NCBI RefSeq assembly: GCF_001642475.1 | Contig: NW_019174042.1 | Coordinates: forward strand, 1 to 64,000 | Length of the DNA: 64,000 nucleotides | Reading direction: 5' to 3' | Origin: Fonsecaea monophora | Lineage: Eukaryota; Ascomycota; Eurotiomycetes; Chaetothyriales; Herpotrichiellaceae | Shown: piece by piece, positions 54,479 through 64,000 of the stretch | Layout of the letters: the number at the start of each line of letters is the position of its first letter | Numbering within the stretch: position 1 is the stretch's first letter | Translations under genes and position numbers: made by a program | The notes under the pieces: generated by a model | The model's input: only the letters and a program-made list of their open reading frames with translations | Databases searched by the model: none | What the model was told of the DNA's origin: nothing

Positions 54479-55754
54479 TTAATCAAGCATGACGCGCTCC
54501 AAGAACTTCCACTCACTCCTCTCGCTATCCCTCTCGCTCTCGCTCTGCCCATCCTCACCCTCTCCTCCCCATCCACCATCACCATGACGGTGATCCACCC
54601 ACGGCCTCTCCACGCCCACCACCCCCGCCACCCTGTCCGCCAGATCCACTGCCGCGCGCAACAACGCCCCCGACGCGCCGAGGTTGACCGACCCAAAGAA
54701 ATGGCCCTTGGCCTGCGGCCCGCACCCGTCGGCGAGGCAGCAGACAAACTCCAACAGGCCCGTCGCGAGGTCGTCAATCACGGAAGCATCCGAGAGGAGT
54801 TCGCCGTAGATGCAGTGGATGGCGAAGTGGGTGAGGTCGCCGCCCGAGCAGCGCGACATGGCGGAGAGGACGCGCGGGGTGTGCTGTGCGTAGATTCTCG
54901 AGAAGAGAGCCATGCCGCGCGCGGATTTGGTGGTGGTGGTGGTGGTGGTGGTGGTAGCGTCTCGCTGGGTTCCATCCTCGGACTCGGTGGCGGCGGTGAC
55001 AGCGGCGCGGAGTGACTGGTCTGTTTCCAGGACGGCCGAGACGGTCGGGTGTGTCTTCTCAATGGCCTGTTGGAGCGCGAGGAGGGCGTTGATGGCCTAT
55101 ATACACACCAAACTCAGTTTTCTCGTTAAAAAAAATAAACATGTGTTTTCGTGGCCTCTGGTAAGACCGAGGAACCAGTAAAGTGACTTGACTTACCCTT
55201 GGAAACCCTACCAGCGTACTGGCCTTCAAGCACGCCTCTCGAATCCGTCGAGCGACGGCGACCAATTCCTCCGTCTCCGTCTCCGCTGCGTCCGCGTCCT
55301 CCTGAGGAGATCCATTCCTCGTGCTGCTGCTGCTGCTGCTCAAATACCCCCACAACTCCCCAATCAGCTTTTCCTTGTGGAAAGCCAATAGGAGTGCAGT
55401 GGTCAGGATGTACCACAGGGACGAAGACGACGAAGACGACGAGCTTGTCGGGGAAGGTTCTGTCGTGGACACCTGGGAGAAGATATCTTCCAAGGCAGAA
55501 AAGTCGACTTTGCCCCGAGTGGGTGGCTTAACCGTGGCAACATCTGTCGCTGAGGGTGTCGAGGTGACAGAGACGGTCGTCATCGTCGACAACATGGAGC
55601 CTGGAGTATATGTGCCCTCGCCACTGGATAACGAGTCAATGCTCTCCTCGTCCTCTGATCTCGGCAACGAGGGGATGGATTGGATGTATGTTTTCCTGGG
55701 CGGAGACGCCGTCCACGCGCGGGCAAAGATGGTGAAGCCTCTTGGTTGTGCCAT
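54479..55754 (-). CDS. AhpD-like (CMD-fold) protein
   Basis: Two exons, 55754-55197 and 55096-54479 (intron 100 nt, phase 0), give 391 residues. The ATG at 55754 starts MAQPRGFTIFARAW; the frame upstream reaches only a TTG. The N-terminal 140 residues are Ser/Thr-rich. A hydrophobic LWYILTTALLLAFHKEKLIGELWGYL starts the fold. Family-like blocks are EELVAVARRIREACLKASTLVGFPR | AINALLALQQAI and CIYGELLSDASVIDDLATGLLEFVCCLADGCGPQAKGHFFGSVNLGASG. These resemble fungal AhpD-like proteins. A CC pair exists in FVCCLADGC, but not the bacterial CxxC. A run of nine Thr interrupts the domain (see repeat). Function unknown. Confidence 0.85.
54929..54955. repeat. (GGT)9 in coding sequence
   Basis: Nine GGT units, read on the minus strand as nine Thr codons (ACC) in the AhpD-like gene. 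This microsatellite can change length without frameshift. Confidence 0.95.
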
Positions 55755-56420
55755 GGCAAGGCTGTGAATGCTTCTTATCCAGGGCACACTAGAGAAAGGG
55801 AGTGGGGTGATTGGCGAGGTTGACAGAAGCGTGGTGTGGCAATAATAATCGTGTATCAAGAGAAGAGAAAGGAAGAAGAAGACGTATAAAAATTATTTGG
55901 CTGATTTTATGTCGCTGGAATGGACTGTATCGTTCGACGCTGTTTGTATACTGCCTGGGACGCGACAGTGAGGGAGACTGATCAATACCGCGTGCTTATC
56001 AGGCTGAGCGGGGCAGAAATAAGGGGCCAGAGCCTTGGGGGAATCACAGCGTATATAGAATATGGGTCTCTTGACAGAAAGGCGCGGTATGTGCCGGTCA
56101 TTTTAACAACGGTTTCGCACTCTTATGCTTCGGAGCTGGAATTGTCGCCGTGACACCCTGACAGAGGCGGGAAGAGCGACAATCGGGAGGCGAATTCAGG
56201 GTCGGCCAGGACTCGGAAAACGCTCTGCTGTTCTTCCGCTGCACCGGATCGTATGAAGCACCAATGGGAGATTTTGTATCGGCTCCCAGAACAATACCCG
56301 AATCACGTGTGGCGATATCAATGGTGTCGGTCGTAGTATTGCAACGATGAACCCCAGGTCATGGTAGCAGGCTTCCTCCATGCAGATAAGACACCTCCAG
56401 TGGAAAAACACCATGTGTTG
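55755..56420. other. Intergenic region
   Basis: 666 bp between two minus-strand genes (AhpD-like promoter, VPS18 3' end). Nothing else is seen. Confidence 0.5.
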
Positions 56421-59385
56421 TCAGATGGCCCAGGCTTCCACATCATCGTCCTCGTGGATAAAGGGCTCGTCGACCTGCTTGATGCCCAAATCCCCGCACA
56501 GAACACATTGCTCCGCGACCAATCCGTCCAACTCGGCAACCAGCTTCTGTCGCTGCACGCCCACACTCAATCCCTGGTTGACTTCCGTCTGAAGGTCCTT
56601 GATCCGCTTTCTCTTACTGCTTCCCGAACTCTCAAGCACGCGCTTACCCAGGCAGTCGCTGTGGAAGGCGTGCTGACAAGGAAACACAAAGAACTGCCGG
56701 CTCAAGACCGGCAGCGTGCAGATCCAACACCGCTCGCCAGCTTCCACAATGGCATAACGGTGATCCAGTGCTGCAATCTCGGCTTTGATCTGCTCGGCCG
56801 TGTGTTGCGAGAGGTCCATTTCCTGCTTGAGGCTGTCAATGTGCCGCGAGTACTCCTCCAGTGCCTCACATATCTCCTCTTTGAAATCGTCAATCACCAC
56901 GAAATCGGGGAAGAACGGAATAAGATCTTCGATCTTAAGCAGCTCGCATCTTTTGAGGAAATTGATTGCTTCTTTGATGGATGCAGCCTCCTTGATCTTC
57001 TTCTCGGCGATGAGCAGCCACAGTCTCTTCCTCATCTTGTCGTTACCCTCGAGACGATCCGCGACAATTGCCGCTAGATCAATGTCATCGTGCTGCAGTG
57101 CCAGCTCCACTGCTTGCTGGTATTGTCCCATAGTACTGTAGATGTGCACGCATGACTGGACCCGATTATGTTGAATACATAGCCTCAACGCAAAGTCGGC
57201 ATCGTAAAATGGAGGGGAGGGTTGACTTTCAAGGTATCCCAACAGCATAGTTTCTGATGGCGACGGGTGTGAAGCCATGATCGAGATGAGCGCGTTGTGG
57301 ACCGAAGCCGGCACCTCGAAGTTGTTGGTCACCACAAAGTTCAGGTAACGCACCGCCTGATTCTGGTTCAATGGCACGTCGGCATTCTCATTGTAGCTGA
57401 GAAGTGCGGGTATGAGCTTTTGCGGGTCGAGATTGCTCCGTCGCATGAGAATCTCTACCAGCCCGACTGCAACGTGTGTCATGAGCACATTGCTATACCG
57501 ATAGAACGTCTCGGGACTGCTCTGTTTGTTAAGAACCGACAAGGCCTCGTTCCATTTCTCTCGCTGCACCCAGTACGAAAGAACGTAGTCGTAGTCGGTG
57601 ATGGTGTTGGCAAAGAACAGAAGCTCCTCTTCTCTGTCGTGGCTCGAGATGACCTCGTACACCGTCTTCGCGTCCAGATCCGACTTGTACTTGGTCACAA
57701 ATTCTTGGAACTCGCTTCGAGCCTTGTCCAAATCGCGCTGCGCACCTCCGGCGTCGGTGTGCTCGAGCAATTCTGCTTTCGTGGCGACCATATCGTCCAG
57801 CGAGTTCAATTTGGCCATAAAGATCTGCACCAGCCATGTTGCTATCATGACTCGCTGCATGATCGACGACTTCTTGTACGAGCCCAACTTGGCCAACAAG
57901 TATCGCCGCAGGGCTTCTTCTTGTCCATTGTCGATCAGGGACAGGCAGACTTCCTCAAATGCTTTGCTGCTCTTTCCCCACACGCTCGCTGCCTCCAAGT
58001 ACTGCCCTTTGCTCGACAAGTAGTCTCCCGACGCAGTCGCCACAGAGTCCTTTTGTGCCGCTCCTTTGGCATAGCGAAGAGCCGAGTCGTAATCTTGTTG
58101 TTTCAGCATGATCTTCCAGATGTCTCGCTCCTCGTCGTGGGCCACCACCTCGAAGATTTCTTGGTTGGTGAAAAGCCAATATGTATTTTTCTTCTGGTCC
58201 GCCACCAAGCCAAGCGCCGACTGTCCAGGTTCCAGCACCGCCTGATCGTAGACAATGCTTCCGTCAAGGCGATTGACGGCAACAATGCGACCTTCAGCAA
58301 GGGCCAGGACGTGCCATTGAGACAGAATGGCAGAGACAATGGGATCTTGTATCAGCTTTCGCCCTCCTCGCGCCGAGATCGTTTCTGGAAAGACGGATCG
58401 TGGGTGAAGTTTCGCCTCCCCAAAAATCTTGGAGCCTAAAGTGGACGATGTAGGTGAGGTGAGCAGCTTGCCTGTCAGGACACCCTGCGAATACAGCCAG
58501 GCGAAACTGCGATACGAGTCCGGGCCGGTATCTTGTGATTCGGGCGACACCGAAAAGGACGACGGCGCGGTCGCCGTCGCGCCGGTAGTGTCATGAGTGA
58601 CGGGAGCTTCCTTGGAAAACAGTTCGGCGTAGATGGAAGCTGAGCCTTCCTTCCCCCGTCCACCCGTCTTGCCGATCCAGTGACAGAGTCTTGAATGCGA
58701 CGCCACAATCACCCTGCGTAGGTCTGCCTTGGTGTCGATTGTCTCTGCCCAGAGGCCCGTGACGGCACCGTCGGGGATCTTCCAGACATGTGTGCAATAT
58801 CGTTCTTCGCGGCGATAGAACTCGGACGCCGGCTCAATGTATATCTCGTAAACATTCCCGTCCACTGCGCCGACCAAGATCTCTCGCGTAGAGGCCGTCG
58901 GTTGTGAGGGATTCCAAGCAATAGACTCGATGGAGACGCCTTTCAGCCGAGACAGTGCTTTAGGTTGCTTAGACTGGCTGTGCAGGTAGAAGTTCTCGCC
59001 CAGGGTGGTGGTGATGATCAAATGGGACGCGGACGGGTCGAGGAACATGCGACGGATGAGGCCGACCTCGCTGGTCTTTTTGGGCAGGTCGACATCTAGA
59101 GCGCACGGAATGTTAGTAGAAGGAGCTTTTGTTTCGGGACATTGAACACAGCAACAAACACACACCATCAATGTCCGACGGACTCTCGAGGTCTATCCGC
59201 AAGATGCGCCCCGTGGCCAGTGCGAGGATCAGCACGTTGTTGGCGACCTGGCCGGCCACGAAGTCCGACGCAATGTTAAATTGCAGCTGCACTCGTTCGA
59301 CATTGAAGATGGGAAGCGATGTCTCGATGCCGCCGCCCGAGCCCAAGCCGGGAGCCACATAGCCGTCGTCGAGATCCAGCGCCAT
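56421..59385 (-). CDS. VPS18: Vps18/Pep3, core subunit of HOPS/CORVET
   Basis: Two exons, 59385-59166 and 59095-56421 (intron 70 nt, phase 1), give 964 residues. The first exon encodes an acidic N-terminus and the first propeller blades (FNVERVQLQFNIASDFVAGQVANNVLILALATGRILRIDLESP). Exon 2 opens with DVDLPKK and continues the propeller, then the clathrin-repeat helical solenoid (QDYDSALRYAKG, ...). Near the end is a RING-type domain: C863-x2-C866, C880, H882, H885, C888, then C937-x2-C940. Vps18 tethers membranes before fusion at the vacuole and late endosome, with Vps11, Vps16, Vps33. Open frames on the opposite strand are shadows. Confidence 0.96.
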
Positions 59386-59885
59386 TGCGCCGTGTCCAGG
59401 AGGAGGGTCAACGCATTATGACTCGGCAATGCGGTTCAGTGGTCAAGTCACTAGTTGGGAACAGGTCGTAGTTTAGTCACAGCTATACTTGACAGGGTAC
59501 GAGGTGTCTACAAGTACGAGGTATGTGGGTGAGCTGCTCGTCGATCCCGCAGCCACGGCAAGGCTGCGTCCTCGGCTACACGTGACCTCAAGGCTCGGAA
59601 ACAGAGCCTTGCCGAGATTTGTTGCAATGGGTATGGGACAAACACGACAAACACGACAAACTACTTTCAGGTTATCTTCAGAGGAGTCGTACGATGCGTG
59701 TGTGAATTATCTCTATATAGTCCTGCTTTGGTAATGAATCAGGATCATTAATCCCCAAACGCCATCGCTTGCTTTGCTGGTATGAATGAGAAGTCTGACT
59801 ATTTTAACACATCAAATCATTTGATATTTCAAACTCATTAGTCTGTTTCGTTCCGAAATATCATCACGGACCCCTTTCAAACACT
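59386..59885. other. Intergenic region
   Basis: 500 bp between two minus-strand genes, holding the VPS18 promoter. Nothing further is seen. Confidence 0.5.
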
Positions 59886-61846
59886 TCATTTAGCAGCAAA
59901 CCTAGATCTGGCTCTCAAGTTTGCGCCAAATTTCCACAAGGTGAAGATGCCGATGATGCCGCCGACAGTCAACCCTGCGAGCAAGCTGACACCACTGCCG
60001 ACACCCAAGTTTTGGAACAAGGGACGGGAGAAGTGGATGGCACCAGCCGCAATCGACGAACGGGCAAAGTCGTTGCCCGCAAAAAGCGATGCGGCGTATT
60101 GGGGGTATGTCAAGGGGATGTAGATGAAAATACACTGGAAGAGGATGAAGATGCCGACAGTGAACACGACGACACCGAGCTGCCGATGACATCAGCAACT
60201 GCCAAATAGGGTGGGATGGGAAGACTTGAACTTACCGTGGGCACAATCCAGTGGATCTTTGGTGAGTTGTTCCCGGTCCATGCAAACCAGAACAGCCCAA
60301 TCGGCAACAGCAGACTAGCCGGAAGAGCAGGGATGAGACGTCTCTCAGGTTCTCCGAGACCTCGGGTGCGAATCTCTGGCTCAAACACAAAGCGCAGATA
60401 GGTGACGTAGAGCGCAATTGCAATGCTGACACCGACCGAGATGGACAGGAAGATCAGACCAATCTCGCCCCCATTCATGCCGTAGCCGTGGGTGGCCTTG
60501 CCTGGGTTTCCGGTCGCGTACACGAGGGGGAAAACTTCGAAGAAAGAGTAGAAGATGCTGTACATCAGGGCTGTGTAGAGACTGGTGAAGAGCACGGCAG
60601 GGTCGAGGATATTGATCTGCGCTGGTCGCCAGAGATTACCAATCACCACCTCGTTGACAGTCAGCTTCTCCTGGTCAATTTCGGACTGCGACTTGAGGTT
60701 GTTGTTGCCCGTCAATTTACGGAGACGCGCGGCGCGGCGTAGCAGGATGTTGGAGGCAGAAGTCTCGGGCAGCAGGAACAGGAGAGAGATGTAGACCGGA
60801 GAGGCCAGCCAGACAATCTCCCACAGAGACCAATGCCAGTTGGTCGCAGGCACCGAGAAACCGGAGATGATTGGGCCAAGAGCCGGGCCTGCAGTCCGTT
60901 AGCAAAATCACACATGATTACAGGTCCGTATAAACTTACCAGCGGTAGCGAACGCGGCCCAGCCAGTGAGGAAGTATGGCAGCTTCAACAGCGAGTAGAT
61001 GTCGCCAATGGAAGCACCACCGGTCGCCAAACAGGGACTACCGAAGAAGCCTTGCAGGAAACGCAGAACCACCAGCGCAGGGAAGCTGTTGACGACGGCA
61101 GTGGGGATGGAAAGAACGACGAAGATTCCCAGGGTGATCATATAAGGTGGATTGCGGCCAATGATTGGAATCTCCGAGAGAGGGCTGAAGATCAGAGGTC
61201 CGATGCCGTATCCCAGAACGTACATCGACAAACCCAGCGCCGCGACGTTTGGAGAGACACCCATTTTCTCGACAATGATGGGTTCAGACGGAGTGAATAT
61301 GGCCGATCCCATGTATACGGCAAGTGTATAGAGGTAGATCTGTAGGACGACAATTGTCTTCTTGCCCCTAGACCAATTCTGGGGGTTCTCCGGGTCGTCG
61401 GTTGCATACCAGTCGACCAAGATGGTGCCATCGGAGGTGACTTGAGGAGCAATGGGCCGACTTGCTTGGTTCTTGAGGGTCTCCTGTCGCGTGGCGTTGG
61501 AATAGGCTTGTTCGAGATCGGCGCGTGTGTTGACTTGGCTCAGCTCGGGTCGAGTCATGATTTTGGACAGGGTGCGATCTGAAAGGGCAACCGACTCGCG
61601 ATCTGCGGCTGTTCTGGTTGCGGTAAGGCTCTGGGCATCGTCCGAGTCGTCGTCGGCTTTCTTCTCGACATCTTCGGGCACGGAGGGGATTGGCTGTGGT
61701 TGGTGTGCTGGTGCACCAACCTTGTGGGATTGATAGGATTCAGGCAGCACAAAGTCGGATCTTTCCTCTGGATATTGGAAGTACTTGTTTCTTGTGACAT
61801 AACGAATCACCTGGCCCACAGGAGCGTCCCGCAACAGAGCGGACAT
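59886..61846 (-). CDS. MFS multidrug-type transporter, DHA1 family (FLR1/MDR1-like)
   Basis: Three exons, 61846-60940, 60888-60236 and 60179-59886 (introns 51 and 56 nt), give 617 residues. The ATG at 61846 starts MSALLRDAPVGQVIRYVTRNK; the upstream frame is unlike. A long acidic cytosolic head (1-160) precedes 12 membrane segments. The diagnostic block DWYATDDPENPQNWSRGKK before the first helix, and YVLGYGIGPLIFSPLSEIPIIGRNPPYM (loop 2-3 motif) with GFFGSPCLATGGASIGD, place it near Candida MDR1/FLR1 and fungal benomyl- or caffeine-resistance carriers (DHA1, drug:H+ antiport). Cargo is not readable from the sequence. Confidence 0.93.
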
Positions 61847-62924
61847 GGTGAAGACTATGGAGGATGGTACGAAAAAAGCCGAAGAAGCAAGAGGGCGTTG
61901 TGACAATGGGCTTTCGGGAAGGGAGTAGAAGGATGCTGTTCTTGTAGGAACAGGGCAGAAGGGCCGATGATGAACAAGACGAAAAAGGCGACATGATGGG
62001 ATGGTATGTATATTATAGATCTTACCATTAGAGCCCTCCCATCCCAATGCAGCAGTAACAAGCATGTCACCGTGCAGACAGCCTTCTGAATCACTTCTCC
62101 CCAAGGCAAAGCCACGCACGGGCCAGAGATGGTCCGCAAACCCAGAACCTGAATAATCAATGAGGTAACCTTAAAAAGGAGAGGAGAGCCAAATGGAGAC
62201 TGGGTATAAGCCAGAAGCTTCTCCGTGGAAGCCCATAATCCCCGTCCGTTTCTTGTCCATCGAGGACACCCACTGAGGCGAATGGGAAGCGAAGCAGACG
62301 GGAAAAAACCAGATACGCGCGTTATTTTCCCGACCGTCGGATTGGAAATTCGTACCTGGTTTCGACCGAAAGCTTGGGGGACGAATAAGACTGAGCTGAA
62401 GATGATTGATTACCTATTGACGCAGAAGTGGCAGACATGGTGGTGTGGCCTCGATTGTGTGGCTGCTGACAAAGATGATGGAAGTCTTGGCTGTCGTCAT
62501 TACCGAGAAAATCTCTGGGGTCCACTCCTGATGCTTGTTGTACGCTATCAAGTACCAAGTACCTACTCGGTAGTAGTAGTACGAGTATCTCACACTCTCC
62601 CGGTGTTTGGCGGACTTTTCGTCTCTCCCAGTTCTCTTGTCTTCCATTCTCCATTATTGTTCTTACCTGATGTTTCACTCTCCTTGACGCCAGTCCGTCC
62701 GATGTCCGTCGTGGTAGCTATCTACACCTTGGCTGGATCTTGGCATCGAGGAAAGAATGCCAACCATAGCGGCGGCATTGATCGCCAAATTAGGCTAGCT
62801 CCATAGTCTTTAGTGTTTACACTTCGGCCGTCGCGCCTCGCGCTGCGCGCCGTCATACCACTACCACCACCATCTTCATTACCACCATTCATTTTTATCA
62901 TCTCAGGGCTCATTATTGCTCTCC
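61847..62924. promoter_or_regulatory. Divergent intergenic region, DHA1 carrier and F-box gene
   Basis: 1.08 kb between outward starts. Open frames at 62225-62806 and others have no family features. No certain binding site is seen. Confidence 0.45.
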
Positions 62925-63938
62925 ATGGAAGAAGATGACCCGTCTTTAACCTCGGAAGATTTGTATGTCCGTTTCCGGCCCATGCATTCTATACGAGACT
63001 TGACCCTCAGTGATCAAGATTTGGACAAAAATTGCCCCCTAAATCGACACCGCGGTTGCCAGAAAGCAAAGTATGGCCTGGGAAAGCTCGATGTTCTTCC
63101 TCTCGAGATTCTCAACATGATTCTACTTGATCTGGATATACAGTCCTGCATGTCATTGCAACAGACCAACCGTCGGGCCTATGACACCGTCCACGAAATA
63201 CCGCAGCTCAAAGCCATCATCCAACACTGCCCAGATGTTTTGCGTGGAATTCTTCGTACTGAAATGGCGCCCTTCATTAGATACCAACAGCTATTCAATA
63301 AGATCACCTCCCCTACCTGTGAGACTTGCAACGACTTCGCCGGGTATCTATACCTTCTCACGTGTACTCGTGTCTGCTTCCTCTGCTTTTCTCGACTCCC
63401 CAACTATCTACCGATATTGAGATCTGAGGCTCGTGGTCAATTTGGTTTCTCTTTCAAAGACTTAAAGCGCCTACCATGTTTGAAGAGCGCCCCTGGACGA
63501 TACACAATCTGGAGAAAGAGCTGCCGCAGGCGGCTCATTCTCATCAATACAGAAACTGTTCAGCAGATCAGCACTGTCAGTCAGAGCTGCGCCTCTGCCG
63601 CAGAATCATTACCCGCTGAGCCGGGCACGACGGCACATCCTCAAAGGAGAGCCCAAAGAGCGGAACAAACGAGGTCACGGCGTCCGGAAGCCCCTCGTGA
63701 TGCTCTAGCGTATAATCCGAGGAGGTTCATGGCAATTGTTGAAGTACCTTACCTCGACCTTCGAAACGGAATAGCACATTGGGGATTCCTTTGCTACGCT
63801 TGTCACAACGATTTCGGGGACCTCCGACACGCGAAACGCCAATTCCTGGCCGCTGGCTTTAGACAGCACATACGGCAGTGTGGAAAAGTTGTCAACGGCA
63901 AACATGTGGGCATAACAGGCGAGGTCGAGGACGGTTGA
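62925..63938 (+). CDS. F-box protein with Cys-rich middle
   Basis: Single exon of 337 residues from the ATG at 62925 (the frame opens three codons earlier at TTG). The F-box motif is LDVLPLEILNMILLDLDIQSCMSLQQTNRRAYDTVHEIPQLKAII (about 55-99). A Cys cluster follows: SPTCETCNDFAGYLYLLTCTRVCFLCF (about 133-159), typical of fungal F-box proteins of this type. A Ser/Arg-rich linker and a second set, CYACHNDFGD ... HIRQC, are near the end. It probably acts as an SCF substrate adaptor; the target is unknown. Confidence 0.85.
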   Translation: MEEDDPSLTSEDLYVRFRPMHSIRDLTLSDQDLDKNCPLNRHRGCQKAKYGLGKLDVLPLEILNMILLDLDIQSCMSLQQTNRRAYDTVHEIPQLKAIIQHCPDVLRGILRTEMAPFIRYQQLFNKITSPTCETCNDFAGYLYLLTCTRVCFLCFSRLPNYLPILRSEARGQFGFSFKDLKRLPCLKSAPGRYTIWRKSCRRRLILINTETVQQISTVSQSCASAAESLPAEPGTTAHPQRRAQRAEQTRSRRPEAPRDALAYNPRRFMAIVEVPYLDLRNGIAHWGFLCYACHNDFGDLRHAKRQFLAAGFRQHIRQCGKVVNGKHVGITGEVEDG

Positions 63939-64000
63939 CTAGTGAGTGTCGCTGGTGACGAAAACCACTGAGAAATTCGAGATCCCCAAACTCTAATCTG

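Noticed and set aside
57297..58439. 380-codon plus-strand open frame
   Set aside because: It lies antisense within VPS18, whose minus-strand protein is clearly conserved; the frame is a codon-bias shadow.
1..64000. tRNA, rRNA, CRISPR or transposon signatures
   Set aside because: I looked for T-loop words, direct-repeat arrays, transposase motifs and long terminal repeats and saw none I could support by eye.

Overview
This window looks like nuclear DNA of a filamentous ascomycete (Pezizomycotina). Genes carry short introns of about 45-145 nt with GTRNGY donors and YAG acceptors. They alternate strands without operons, and several families are typical of this group: a DUF3669 protein, two F-box proteins with Cys-rich tails, an RfeG-like protein, a UNC93-like carrier and a DHA1 drug-type carrier. 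I cannot place the genus; a eurotiomycete-type genome is only an impression. I found no tRNA, rRNA, CRISPR array, transposon or virus. Where the longest open frame began at TTG or GTG, I moved the start to the first sensible ATG. Where splice signals and reading phase agreed, I joined exons.

Left part (1-10 kb): an uncertain edge fragment, a CMD/AhpD-like protein, a zinc-independent MDR reductase, a Sad-type succinate-semialdehyde dehydrogenase, and MCM6, which has ACGCGT (MCB-type) boxes just upstream. 10-20 kb: a 1396-residue Red1/ZFC3H1-like C3H1 zinc-finger protein (four exons) lies divergent to a class II myosin heavy chain whose tail looks unusually short.

20-25 kb is the most interesting part. 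A three-exon gene encodes a fusion of an N-acetylmuramate-6-phosphate etherase (MurQ, both catalytic Glu present) with a BadF-type amino-sugar kinase. It shares a 724-bp divergent promoter region with a five-exon UNC93-like membrane carrier. Together they could take up, phosphorylate and de-lactylate MurNAc, a bacterial wall sugar that fungi do not make; that role is inference.

26-36 kb: PET191/COA5, the oligosaccharyltransferase subunit WBP1, the 9.5-kDa complex I subunit, a diverged ~69-bp tandem repeat, a BTB/POZ protein and an RfeG-like Arg-rich protein. 36-48 kb: a gene-poor 2.25 kb, a GST-like protein with C-terminal extension, a small hydrophilic protein, mitochondrial GABA transaminase, Spt4, protein phosphatase 5 and an F-box protein. 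48-64 kb: a small protein with four repeats of an acidic/aromatic motif, a DUF3669 protein, a malonyl-CoA-synthetase-like enzyme, an AhpD-like protein, Vps18, a DHA1 carrier and a second F-box protein.

Most genes are housekeeping (replication, transcription elongation, RNA surveillance, cytokinesis, N-glycosylation, respiratory assembly, vacuolar fusion). The metabolic links visible are the GABA shunt (transaminase plus SSADH, about 35 kb apart) and the proposed MurNAc/GlcNAc pair.
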